In this document: positions 8,323 through 16,361 of the stretch, piece after piece
Numbering within the stretch: the stretch's first letter is position 1
Layout: every line of letters begins with the position of its first letter
Assembly: GCF_900115205.1 (NCBI RefSeq)
Contig: NZ_FOYQ01000002.1
Coordinates: 310,001 to 374,000 of the forward strand
DNA: 64,000 nucleotides
Direction: 5' to 3'
DNA from: Robiginitalea myxolifaciens
Lineage (GTDB): Bacteria > Bacteroidota > Bacteroidia > Flavobacteriales > Flavobacteriaceae
Notes under the pieces: model-generated
Seen by the model: the letters and a program-made list of their open reading frames with translations, nothing else
The model's database searches: none
Told to the model about the DNA's origin: nothing
Made by a program: the position numbers and the translations under genes

Positions 8323-9951
8323 TTAGAATTTATCGCGTACATCCCTGAAGGTTCCCAGGACTTGTGCGGATCCGTTAATCTCAACATCTCCAAAGACATC
8401 AATAGTAGACGCATCTCCCAAGAACTCGAGGGTTGCTCCGTCTTCCAGTGTCAGGTCACCAAAGAGGGTGAAATTGCCTTCAACTACCAGGCGGGCTCCA
8501 GCAGCAACCACAACATCGCGTCGCCGGCTATTACGGGCAACGGTCATGTTGCCATAAACCTGTAAAACACCGTCCGGTTCCAGGATAATGCCATCCCTTA
8601 CTGTCCAGCTTCCACAAAGCAACAGCTCACCAGCTACTGAAATATTCCGCAGGCGACGGGAGCCGCTATAGGCTTCATTTTCCCCGGCATTAACAGTCAG
8701 GCGCGAAGAGCTCCTGTACTCAGGCAGATTCTGGCAAGCGCCTTCCAGGGAACTGGATGGACGGTTGAGCTTGATAATCTGTAATCCTCCTTCTCCGGTA
8801 GCAGCAAAAGCATAGTCGCCTCGTGAGACCACATAGTTTACTGAACCATTCAGCTCAATGATACCTACGGTTTGAGAAGTTCCGTTTTCCTCCTGGGAAA
8901 GACTTAAACCAGCACCTCCGTTGGCCATGAAGATTGCCTCCTCATTGGAGGATACGGCATTGGTCACCACATCGGCAGCATCTACCCCCTCTGGTCGTAC
9001 CGGAATCTCCAGATACTCCATCAGGTTACCATTATTGAGGTCATACACCCCTACACCGCGCTCAGCTTCGGAAACCAAAACACTATTATCTTTTACTTCT
9101 ATAGTCTTTTTCGTGGCTACACCCAGATCAGTGGATACGGGGATCATCCCGGTTTCTACCAAATTGGCATCCAGGACCCTCACACCTGTTCCGGCATCCA
9201 GCACAGCAAGTCCATTGGAGGTGGCCGCCATGGACCGTACATCTTCAGAATATGCTTCATTTACTATTTCGAGGGTTCCGGCATTATACGCCGTAATGCT
9301 TCCTTCCTTTCCAGAACTAACGAGAACGTTCCCATCTTTGAATAACAGGTCGGTAGCATTGAATCCCTGTTGGAAACCGTAGAGGATACCCGTGGTACTC
9401 ATTCGACCGCTGTTTACAGCAATTCTGGCAATAAAGGAATTGGAAGTGGCCCGTACGGATGTTTCCGAGTCCACACCCCCGACGATATAAACATACCCAT
9501 TGTTGTATTTCAGGGCATTGATGTCTGCATTGGTATAGATTAATCGCGAACGTACCCGGGGATTGTGGGGATCGGAAATATCGACAACATCGATTGCGCC
9601 TTTATAGGTGCTTCCAACGGTATTGTAACCGACATACACGTAATCTCCGGAAAGATCAACGTGTGAGGCGGTAAGATTATCTCCTGCTGTGCTCGACGGA
9701 GGCGCAACAGAAGCAATCAGGGTAAGCGGGTACTGCCCCGCTTCATCATTACTACGATTACTGAGGAAACCTTCCTCATAAATATCCAGCACACCGGCTT
9801 GTGAAAAGCTCACGGACTGATCCAGAATACTTTGATTGGTGTTGAGGATCAAATCGTCCTCGAGATCGTCTTGAAAGACTGTAGTTTGGTCGGAACATCC
9901 CACTATAAAAAGGACGGGGAATATCCAGGTGAGTTTGGCAAGTTTGACCAT
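8323..9951 (-). CDS. Lipoprotein with beta-propeller repeats and a C-terminal beta-helix-like region
   Basis: 542 residues with a lipoprotein signal (lipobox FIVGC, Cys 19) followed by an acidic +2 region. Residues about 75-400 contain repeated short blade-like units of the LVIVD/YncE kind (for example GDYVYVGYN, AIDVVDISDPHNPRV, GYVYIVGG, YAFAATGEGGLQIIKL), which suggest a propeller. From about 430 to the end the pattern changes to regular short strands with glycine turns (LLLCGSWTVRDG, VLQVYGNMTV, LVVEGNFTLFGDLTLEDG), as in right-handed beta-helices or bactofilin-like folds. No catalytic motif is visible. It probably sits on the outer membrane; role unknown. It ends at the shared terminator with the TlpA-like gene. 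Confidence 0.65.
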   Translation of the reverse strand: MVKLAKLTWIFPVLFIVGCSDQTTVFQDDLEDDLILNTNQSILDQSVSFSQAGVLDIYEEGFLSNRSNDEAGQYPLTLIASVAPPSSTAGDNLTASHVDLSGDYVYVGYNTVGSTYKGAIDVVDISDPHNPRVRSRLIYTNADINALKYNNGYVYIVGGVDSETSVRATSNSFIARIAVNSGRMSTTGILYGFQQGFNATDLLFKDGNVLVSSGKEGSITAYNAGTLEIVNEAYSEDVRSMAATSNGLAVLDAGTGVRVLDANLVETGMIPVSTDLGVATKKTIEVKDNSVLVSEAERGVGVYDLNNGNLMEYLEIPVRPEGVDAADVVTNAVSSNEEAIFMANGGAGLSLSQEENGTSQTVGIIELNGSVNYVVSRGDYAFAATGEGGLQIIKLNRPSSSLEGACQNLPEYRSSSRLTVNAGENEAYSGSRRLRNISVAGELLLCGSWTVRDGIILEPDGVLQVYGNMTVARNSRRRDVVVAAGARLVVEGNFTLFGDLTLEDGATLEFLGDASTIDVFGDVEINGSAQVLGTFRDVRDKF

Positions 9952-10071
9952 ATATCTTCAATTTTTGGCTAATACCCTAACGAATCGAAGTATGGTTTCG
10001 TATGAAATTTCGTCGATTTTCCTTGCTGCTTGACGTTTTCTATGAGAAATAACCAGTAAGCGGTAGCCTGT

Positions 10072-10719
10072 TTACAACTTCCCAGCGCGCTGCAGGATAA
10101 ACAGCAAAACAATGGGTAGTGCGAGTAATGCGACCATAAGCGGTTGCGTACTCAGCAGGCTGGGGCGGAACAACAAAACTGTGGCAAATCCACCTATGGC
10201 CCCACCAAAGTGCGCAGAATGGCCAATATTCCCTATTCGGGTTCGCATTCCGTAAATAGAATAGAGCAAATAGGCAATCCCAAAGACATAGGCCGGGAAT
10301 GGGATGGGAATAAACAGTAACGCCAGCCGCATATCGGGTTGTAAAAGAATGGCGGCAAAAAGAATTCCGGTTACCGCACCGCTTGCTCCTACTGCACTGT
10401 AATAGGGTTCGTTCTTGTGGAAATAAAGGGAAAGTAAGCTCCCAGCGACCAAACTCACGAAGTAAATCAATAAAAACTTCCCCGGGCCGAACCAGTTAAT
10501 AACCACATCTGCAAAAAAATACAGCGTAAACATGTTCAGAAACAGGTGGGTGAAATCTACATGCAGAAATCCCGAAGTGATGGATCGCTCCCGCTGCCCT
10601 GCCCGTATGGCGCTAACATTAAACTTGTATCGGTCGAAAAAATAATTATCGTTAAATCCCTTGAGGCTGATAATTACATTAGCTCCGATGATTATTAAAG
10701 TAACGAGGTCTAATTGCAT
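10072..10719 (-). CDS. Rhomboid family intramembrane serine protease
   Basis: 215 residues, about six membrane helices, the minimal rhomboid core. The catalytic serine lies in GASGAVTG (Ser113) and the catalytic histidine in HSAHFGGAIGG (probably His170). The conserved HLFLNMF (58-64) on TM2 supplies the oxyanion His and Asn. These residues form the Ser-His dyad that cleaves membrane-anchored substrates within the bilayer, so it should be active. Its substrate is unknown. It is transcribed away from the acyltransferase gene, and the two share a palindromic pair of -7 boxes. Confidence 0.92.
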   Translation of the reverse strand: MQLDLVTLIIIGANVIISLKGFNDNYFFDRYKFNVSAIRAGQRERSITSGFLHVDFTHLFLNMFTLYFFADVVINWFGPGKFLLIYFVSLVAGSLLSLYFHKNEPYYSAVGASGAVTGILFAAILLQPDMRLALLFIPIPFPAYVFGIAYLLYSIYGMRTRIGNIGHSAHFGGAIGGFATVLLFRPSLLSTQPLMVALLALPIVLLFILQRAGKL

Positions 10720-10742
10720 GGAAAGTAAACTGGCAATAGGGT

Positions 10743-10760
10743 CAAATATAGCTATATTTG
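10743..10760. promoter_or_regulatory. Palindromic back-to-back -7 boxes for divergent genes
   Basis: CAAATATAGCTATATTTG is a perfect 18-base palindrome. Each half is an exact TATATTTG, matching TAnnTTTG, one per strand. The minus-strand box lies 23 bases before the rhomboid ATG. The plus-strand box lies 15 bases before GTG 10776 of the acyltransferase, which excludes an upstream TTG (10758) overlapping the box. It could equally be an operator; -33 elements are weak on both sides (CTG 20 bases before the plus box). Confidence 0.6.
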
Positions 10761-10775
10761 CCCATAATTTTGAGT

Positions 10776-11690
10776 GTGCAACGCCTTGTTTTCCTACTGG
10801 TATACCCCCTGCTCTGGCTCATAGCCAGGCTTCCATTTTCGTTGCTATATCTACTCTCGGATTTCCTGTTTTTCCTGCTCTTCCACCTGATTGGTTACCG
10901 AAGAAAAGTAGTTCGAAAGAACCTGAACTTAGTTTTTCCGGACAAGTCCGAAACAGAGAAAAAACAGATCGAAAAGAAATTCTATGCCCACATGTGCGAT
11001 ATGTTCCTGGAAATGATCAAAACCATGGCTATTGGACATGACGGAATAATCAAGCGCTTTACTTTCACAAACCTCGAAATTATCCACAGCCTTGAGTCGC
11101 AAGGGAAAAGTACAATGGTTATGCTCCCCCATTATGCCAGTTGGGAATGGGTACTCTCATTAAACAACCAGATCAAATCGCTCGGTTTCGGAGTTTATCA
11201 GCCCATTGGCAATAAGTATTTCGACAAATTGGTTCGAGATATCCGGGCGGAATTCGGATTAACCCTGATTACCACAAAGGAAACCCGAAAAATCATTGCC
11301 AAAAACGAAAAAGAAGGCATCGTGGGCAGTTACGGGATTATCTGTGATCAGTCTCCCATGCTTATCCGTACCCGTCATTGGGGCAAATTCATGGGCATTG
11401 AGGTTCCCCTGCATATCGGCGCTGAAGAAATGTGCAAGCAACATAATATTACGCCGGTGTATCTGAAGGTGGAAAAGTTAAAACGCGGATTTTACCAAGG
11501 TACTTTTACTGTATTGACCGAAGATCCCCGATCCATACCAGACTACGAAATCACCGACGCCTTTTTCAGGGAAGTGGAAAAATCCATTCAGAAGGCCCCA
11601 GAATATTACTTCTGGACACATCGCCGATGGAAACACCGGGGAAAGAAAGGCCAGGAACCAGCTGCTAAAGGGCCGCCCGGGCAGCCTTGA
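10776..11690 (+). CDS. Lipid A-type lysophospholipid acyltransferase (LpxL/HtrB family)
   Basis: About 304 residues from GTG 10776, giving MQRLVFLLVYPLLW, the usual N-terminus of the Bacteroidota members. Earlier TTG codons at 10758 and 10770 are less likely because the first overlaps the -7 box. One N-terminal membrane helix is followed by IGYRRKVVRKNL and the HX4(D/E) acyltransferase motif in LPHYASWEW. The later segment YYFWTHRRWKHR is also a family mark. These enzymes add a secondary acyl chain to lipid A precursors at the cytoplasmic face of the inner membrane. A role with ornithine or other lipids cannot be excluded. The 3' end overlaps the convergent mutase gene by 26 bases. Confidence 0.88.
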   Translation: MQRLVFLLVYPLLWLIARLPFSLLYLLSDFLFFLLFHLIGYRRKVVRKNLNLVFPDKSETEKKQIEKKFYAHMCDMFLEMIKTMAIGHDGIIKRFTFTNLEIIHSLESQGKSTMVMLPHYASWEWVLSLNNQIKSLGFGVYQPIGNKYFDKLVRDIRAEFGLTLITTKETRKIIAKNEKEGIVGSYGIICDQSPMLIRTRHWGKFMGIEVPLHIGAEEMCKQHNITPVYLKVEKLKRGFYQGTFTVLTEDPRSIPDYEITDAFFREVEKSIQKAPEYYFWTHRRWKHRGKKGQEPAAKGPPGQP

Positions 11691-13056
11691 TTTCTGAAAT
11701 AAACTTCGCACCGAGATCATCTGCAGCCTGCTGACTACTCGCTTCGGTATAAATACGGATAATAGGCTCCGTATTGGATTTACGCAGGTGGACCCAACTG
11801 TCTTCAAAATCGATTTTGACCCCATCGACCGCGCTGACTTCTTCATCTTTAAAGCGCTGGTGCATTGCCGCTAATAAGGCATCTACGTCAAGACCAGGCT
11901 CGAGCTCAATCTTCTGCTTGCTCATAAAGTAAGCTGGGTAGCTGGCTCTTAGCGCGCTAACAGGCAGCTGCTTTTCACTGAGGAGCATCAGGAACAGCGC
12001 GGTACCCACAAGGGCATCGCGGCCATAGTGGCTGGCCGGGTAAATAATCCCTCCATTACCTTCACCTCCTATTACGGCACCTGTTTCTTTCATGGCTGCC
12101 ACCACATTAACTTCCCCGACTGCCGCAGCAGTATAGCTTCCATTGTGCTTTTCGGTAATATCGCGCAATGCTCGGGTAGATGATAAATTCGATACGGTAT
12201 TGCCCGGCGTCCGACTCAGCACATAATCCGCGCAGGCCACCAGGGTATACTCTTCCCCGAACATCTCCCCGGTTTCATCGATAAAGGCCAGCCGATCCAC
12301 GTCGGGATCTACTACGATGCCAAAATCCGCACCGGTTTGCTGGACTTCCCGGCAAATGTCTCCCAAATGCTGTTTCAGGGGTTCGGGATTATGGGGGAAA
12401 TGACCTGTGGGTTCACAATAAAGCGGAATCACTTCTACGCCAAGAGCCTCCAGCAAAAGCGGAATAGCGATACCTCCCGAAGAACATACCCCATCGACCA
12501 CTACCTTAAATTTCTGCTTGCGGATGGTCGCTGCATCTACAAGTTCCAGGTCCAGCACATGGTCTACGTGTAATTTTAAATAATCGTCCCGGACAGATTT
12601 CTGCCCCAAATCGTCCACGGTAGCATAATCAAAAGCTTCCGCCTCGGCGAGCTCCAAAATCCGTTGCCCTGCCGCAGCATCAAGAAATTCCCCGCGAGAG
12701 TCGAGCAATTTCAGGGCATTCCACTGTTTGGGATTATGGCTGGCTGTCAGGATTATGCCTCCGTCGGCAACCTCCATTGGAACAGCCAATTCTACGGTAG
12801 GAGTTGTTGAAAGCCCTAAATCAACGATATCAATCCCACATCCAATCAACGTAGCTGCAACCAGATCCTGAATCATTTCCCCGGAAAGTCGGGCGTCCCT
12901 GCCTAGTACTACTTTAAGCCGTCGACCGGGATAGCGCTCCCGCATCCAGCTGGCGTATGCAGAAGCAAAGCGAACCGCGTCTAGCGGGGTTAAATTGTCA
13001 CCGGGGTTTCCACCGATAGTCCCGCGAATTCCAGAAATAGATTTGATCAGGGTCAT
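11665..13056 (-). CDS. glmM: Phosphoglucosamine/phosphohexose mutase
   Basis: 463 residues from ATG 13056, giving MTLIKSISGIRGTIGG. An upstream in-frame TTG (13080) lies inside the predicted -7 box and is rejected. The four alpha-D-phosphohexomutase signatures are present: the phosphoserine loop TASHNP (Ser about 106), the metal loop DPDVDRLAF (Asp 250, 252, 254), a sugar-binding loop GEGNGG, and the phosphate loop RKSNTEPIIRIYTEA near the end. In Bacteroidota this type is usually glucosamine-6-phosphate to glucosamine-1-phosphate mutase, feeding UDP-GlcNAc for peptidoglycan and lipid A. Phosphomannomutase activity is also possible. It is transcribed alone. Confidence 0.85.
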   Translation of the reverse strand: MTLIKSISGIRGTIGGNPGDNLTPLDAVRFASAYASWMRERYPGRRLKVVLGRDARLSGEMIQDLVAATLIGCGIDIVDLGLSTTPTVELAVPMEVADGGIILTASHNPKQWNALKLLDSRGEFLDAAAGQRILELAEAEAFDYATVDDLGQKSVRDDYLKLHVDHVLDLELVDAATIRKQKFKVVVDGVCSSGGIAIPLLLEALGVEVIPLYCEPTGHFPHNPEPLKQHLGDICREVQQTGADFGIVVDPDVDRLAFIDETGEMFGEEYTLVACADYVLSRTPGNTVSNLSSTRALRDITEKHNGSYTAAAVGEVNVVAAMKETGAVIGGEGNGGIIYPASHYGRDALVGTALFLMLLSEKQLPVSALRASYPAYFMSKQKIELEPGLDVDALLAAMHQRFKDEEVSAVDGVKIDFEDSWVHLRKSNTEPIIRIYTEASSQQAADDLGAKFISEIKAARAAL

Positions 13057-13077
13057 AGGATAGGTATTGATTCGTCG

Positions 13078-13085
13078 CAAAGATA
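13078..13085 (-). promoter_or_regulatory. Candidate -7 box for glmM
   Basis: The minus strand reads TATCTTTG, a full match to TAnnTTTG, ending 21 bases before the ATG at 13056. A near-match TTC lies 20 bases upstream in place of the -33 TTG. Its position shows that the in-frame TTG at 13080 cannot be the start of translation. Confidence 0.5.
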
Positions 13086-13157
13086 GCTGGCTCTTATATT
13101 TTATGGAACGAATTCGTACATTAGTTCGGATTGTAAACCTACCACAGCGCTCATTCC

Positions 13158-13742
13158 TTGAATTTCCTTGCCCATATTTATCTCTCTTTCGGTGATCCGG
13201 ATTTGACCATCGGGAACTTCATCGGAGATCATATCCGGGCCAAAGACTATCTGGATTACGAGGAAGGCATTCAAAAAGGGGTGTTGCTACATCGTGCCAT
13301 AGATACCTATACCGATACACATCCGATAGCCCGAAGCAGTAGCAAGCGATTGCACAAGCGTCACAGCCATTACAGCCGTGTAATTGTAGATATATACTAC
13401 GATCATTTCCTGGCCCGTAACTGGTCTCGCTATCACGATACGGACCTGGAAACGTTCACCCTTGATTTTTACAGGCTGTGTCGGGAAAACTTCAAAGGGC
13501 TACCCAAAGGTGTCCAACGTTTCCTGCCCTATATGATCAGCTCTAACTGGTTGCTCAGTTATGCTTCCCTCGAAGGGATAGCCCAGGTGCTTCGGGGAAT
13601 GGATCGCCGGGCAGGTGATCGTAGTCGTATGGACGAGGCCATCAGTGATTTGCAATGGCACTATGAGGAGTTTGAAACTGAATTCCATGAATTTTTTGTT
13701 GAATTAGTTACCTTTTCAAAACTTAAAATCCAACAGCTTTGA
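13158..13742 (+). CDS. Acyl carrier protein phosphodiesterase (AcpH family)
   Basis: 194 residues, TTG start, beginning MNFLAHIYLSFGDPDL as in the DUF479/AcpH family. The N-terminal block NFLAHIYLS, the GNFIGDHIRA segment and the following LLHRAIDTYTDTHP with conserved His and Asp are typical of this all-helical HD-like metallohydrolase. E. coli AcpH removes the 4'-phosphopantetheine arm from acyl carrier protein; relatives are assumed to do the same in the cytoplasm. The next gene, ggt, starts on the TTGA that ends this gene, so the two are translationally coupled. A functional link between them is not known. Confidence 0.82.
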   Translation: MNFLAHIYLSFGDPDLTIGNFIGDHIRAKDYLDYEEGIQKGVLLHRAIDTYTDTHPIARSSSKRLHKRHSHYSRVIVDIYYDHFLARNWSRYHDTDLETFTLDFYRLCRENFKGLPKGVQRFLPYMISSNWLLSYASLEGIAQVLRGMDRRAGDRSRMDEAISDLQWHYEEFETEFHEFFVELVTFSKLKIQQL

Positions 13743-15466
13743 CGCAAACCAACCCTATTTTCCATCGGCTTTATCGCGTGCTTTTTCTGGCACTTATTTC
13801 CAGTTATTCCTTTTTGCACTATGCTTGTAAAACCAATCCCGAGGCTGCTCCTACAGGGGTGGTTCACAACAATGCCATGGTAGTTTCTGCCCGGATCGAG
13901 GCCTCCCGAATCGGGATGGAGGTGTTGAAGAAAGGGGGGAACGCGTTCGATGCGATGATTGCAACGGAAATCGCCCTGGCGGCCGCCTACCCTTTTGCCG
14001 GAAATCTGGGCGGGGGCGGATTTATGGTGTACCGAATGGCCGACGGACAAACGGGTACACTGGATTACCGGGAAAAGGCTCCCCTGGCAGCCCACAGAGA
14101 TATGTACCTGGATTCCCTTGGAAATCCGGATCCCAAATTAAGTCGGATCGGCGCTACCGCAGTTGGTGTGCCCGGTACCATTGCCGGGATATTTGCTGTA
14201 CATGAAAAGTTTGGAAGTCTTCCAATGGAGGAATTACTGGCCCCTACAATTGCATTATGCGAACAGGGCGTAGTGGTCACGGAGAAACAAGCCGCCCGCC
14301 TCGAAAATTACCGGGATCAGATCCTGGAAGTAAATGGGGATAGTACTGTATTTTCCAATTCCTGCAAACCAGGAGATACTTTACGTTATGCCGCTCTGGC
14401 CCAAACCCTTCGCCGTATTTCAGAGGGAGGCAGAGACGAATTCTACATGGGCGAAACGGCCCAGGTGCTCTCTCAGTTCATGAAAAAGCGGGGTGGGTAC
14501 ATTACAATGGAAGACCTGGCACAGTACGAAGCGGTCTGGCGGGACCCGGTAACCTTCCAATACCGCGATCTCAACGTAATTTCCATGGGACCACCGAGCA
14601 GTGGGGGAATTACCATGCAGCAGATCCTCAAAATGATGGAACCCTATGACGTAAGCGACATGGGGCATCATAGTGCAGCAGGGATTCAACTCTTTACTGA
14701 GGCCGCGCGACGCGCATACGCCGACCGTAACTATTATCTGGGCGATCCTGATTTTGTGGAAATTCCCGTCTCCGAGATTACGGATCCCGACTACCTGCAG
14801 GAGCGAATGGAAAACTACAACCCCTTAAAAGACACGCCGTCTGAGACTATAAGCAAAGGGGAAATTGCAATGTATGAGAGTTCCGAGACTACCCACTACT
14901 CCATTGTAGATCAATTCGGTAACGCGATTTCTGCCACAACTACGCTCAATGGCGCTTATGGATCCAAACTCTACGTGCAGGAATTAGGCTTTTTCTTAAA
15001 CAATGAAATGGACGATTTTAGTGCCAAACCGGGAGAGCCAAACATGTTTGGCCTGATCGGTGCCGAAGCCAACAGTATTGCGCCCGGAAAACGAATGCTG
15101 AGTAGCATGACCCCGACTATAGTGGAAAAAGACGGGGAATTATGGCTGGTTGTTGGAACTCCGGGTGGAAGCACTATAATTACAGCAGTGACGCAAACTA
15201 TCCTGAATGTTTACGAATATGGCCTGAGCATGCAACAGGCAGTGGAAGCTCCGCGCTTTCACCATCAATGGCTTCCGGATATGATCATCTTTGAACCGGA
15301 AGGATTTCCGGAATCACTGAAGGATAGCCTGATCACAAGGGGGTATATCATCAATCAGGACCGAACCCCAATTATCGGAAAAGTCGATGCTATTCGCGTT
15401 CTCAAAGATGGACGGCTGGAAGCCGGAGCAGATGTGCGGGGAGATGATGCCGCCTCGGGTTTTTGA
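13739..15466 (+). CDS. ggt: Gamma-glutamyltransferase
   Basis: 575-residue Ntn-hydrolase precursor. The N-terminus is hydrophobic and reaches a cysteine at residue 30 (LHYAC), so export, perhaps as a lipoprotein, is likely. Family marks are GGNAFDAMIAT, NLGGGGFMVYR, PPSSGGITMQQIL and the autocleavage site before TTHYSIVD (first Thr, about 384), which becomes the nucleophile of the small subunit. Further marks are SSMTPTIV and VGTPGGSTI. The enzyme cleaves the gamma-glutamyl bond of glutathione or gamma-glutamyl peptides in the periplasm. The start is TTG 13739, overlapping the acpH stop by four bases. An ATG at 13875 would remove the export signal and is rejected. Confidence 0.94.
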   Translation: MTQTNPIFHRLYRVLFLALISSYSFLHYACKTNPEAAPTGVVHNNAMVVSARIEASRIGMEVLKKGGNAFDAMIATEIALAAAYPFAGNLGGGGFMVYRMADGQTGTLDYREKAPLAAHRDMYLDSLGNPDPKLSRIGATAVGVPGTIAGIFAVHEKFGSLPMEELLAPTIALCEQGVVVTEKQAARLENYRDQILEVNGDSTVFSNSCKPGDTLRYAALAQTLRRISEGGRDEFYMGETAQVLSQFMKKRGGYITMEDLAQYEAVWRDPVTFQYRDLNVISMGPPSSGGITMQQILKMMEPYDVSDMGHHSAAGIQLFTEAARRAYADRNYYLGDPDFVEIPVSEITDPDYLQERMENYNPLKDTPSETISKGEIAMYESSETTHYSIVDQFGNAISATTTLNGAYGSKLYVQELGFFLNNEMDDFSAKPGEPNMFGLIGAEANSIAPGKRMLSSMTPTIVEKDGELWLVVGTPGGSTIITAVTQTILNVYEYGLSMQQAVEAPRFHHQWLPDMIIFEPEGFPESLKDSLITRGYIINQDRTPIIGKVDAIRVLKDGRLEAGADVRGDDAASGF

Positions 15467-15468
15467 GC

Positions 15469-16224
15469 TTATCCCGCGGCTAACTTCTCTTTAAGTTCGT
15501 CCATGGATTGTTGAAGCTGCCTAAGCAAGCCGCTATCGGAAGTGGCCTCCAGGCTAAAGGTAATCTTACTGCGGACCTCCCAGGTTTCCTGGACCTGAGA
15601 TTCCTGTATCTCATAGGCGGGATACGACGGATTCAGGGAGACCAGACGAAATTTATCGGAGCCCGGTAATTTCTCTATCTTCTTGACCAGGACCGCATCT
15701 GTCAACACCACTACATACATTCGGTTCGGGCTGATTTCATCCCAGGACTCTACCGCCCTAGCCAACACCCAGTCGTCTGGTTGTAAGTTGGGCAGCATGC
15801 TATCCCCTTCCACCTGAAAACCGCGATAGGTTGCATTGCGGAACTGAGGGATGGGTAAATCAAAAGCCGGAAGTTGCCGGTACCAGCTCGTATCCTGAAT
15901 GTTTTGTGGATATCCGGCCGCCGCCCGGGCATTGACCAGGACCATATTTTCATTATCGGAGGAATCAACGGTTACAACCTTGGGAATAACGCTCACCGTT
16001 GCAGGTTCTAAATATTGCTCGGTACTCTCCCCGAAAAGCCAGAGGGGATTTATTTTAAACTGCTTGAGCAAGCGTGCAACAACCAAACCAGAAATCTTTG
16101 TCCTTCCCCTTTCGATATCCGCCGTGGTATTGGAGATCCCAAGCATTTCGGCAAACTCTGCCTGGGTAAAACCCAGCTCCCGGCGTAATTCGGAAAACCG
16201 CTTACCACTTATTTCCTGTTCCAT
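15469..16224 (-). CDS. XRE-family repressor with S24 self-cleavage domain (LexA/CI-like)
   Basis: 251 residues. The N-terminal helix-turn-helix (about 11-55: LGFTQAEFAEMLGISNTTADIERG) is a Cro/CI-type DNA-binding domain. The C-terminal half is a peptidase S24 fold. There is a probable Ala-Gly cleavage site at about 103-104 (RAAAGYP), the serine in VEGDSMLP (Ser142) and a lysine in LVKKIE (181 or 182), spaced as in LexA. Such proteins repress target genes and cut themselves when RecA filaments form after DNA damage. The gene's own promoter holds an inverted repeat between the -33 and -7 elements, fitting autorepression. It is transcribed away from a DUF4130 gene that carries similar repeats, which suggests a small damage-responsive unit. 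Confidence 0.88.
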   Translation of the reverse strand: MEQEISGKRFSELRRELGFTQAEFAEMLGISNTTADIERGRTKISGLVVARLLKQFKINPLWLFGESTEQYLEPATVSVIPKVVTVDSSDNENMVLVNARAAAGYPQNIQDTSWYRQLPAFDLPIPQFRNATYRGFQVEGDSMLPNLQPDDWVLARAVESWDEISPNRMYVVVLTDAVLVKKIEKLPGSDKFRLVSLNPSYPAYEIQESQVQETWEVRSKITFSLEATSDSGLLRQLQQSMDELKEKLAAG

Positions 16225-16261
16225 GATACTGTATTAATGAATTTGTCCCAGATGACTTCTT

Positions 16262-16290
16262 CAAAGATAGCCAATTCGGAATAATTCCAA
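16262..16290 (-). promoter_or_regulatory. Promoter of the S24 repressor gene
   Basis: On the minus strand TTG (16290-16288), 18 bases, then TATCTTTG (16269-16262): both elements match the Bacteroidota consensus at allowed spacing. The implied leader is about 30 bases to ATG 16224. The inverted repeat GGAATAATTCC (16278-16288) lies in the spacer, so a bound repressor would block polymerase. Confidence 0.7.
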
Positions 16291-16348
16291 AATAATATTT
16301 GGAATATTTCCATAATTAGGAATTATTACATATTTTTGGATTATATCC
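16278..16348. promoter_or_regulatory. Cluster of inverted-repeat operator candidates
   Basis: Three 11-base dyads of form GGAwwAwwTCC-like sequence occur between the divergent genes: GGAATAATTCC (16278-16288), GGAATATTTCC (16301-16311) and GGATTATATCC (16338-16348). A fourth, imperfect one, GGAATTATTAC, is at 16319-16329. Start-to-start spacings are 23, 18 and 19 bases. The first lies inside the repressor promoter and the last overlaps the -7/start region of the DUF4130 promoter. Binding by the adjacent S24 repressor is inferred. Confidence 0.65.
16331..16338 (+). promoter_or_regulatory. Candidate -7 box for the DUF4130 gene
   Basis: TATTTTTG matches TAnnTTTG, 23 bases before ATG 16362. The -33 element is weak (TTTC about 20 bases upstream). 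The dyad GGATTATATCC begins at the last base of this box, so repressor binding would cover the transcript start. Confidence 0.45.
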
Positions 16349-16361
16349 TAATTCATAAATT

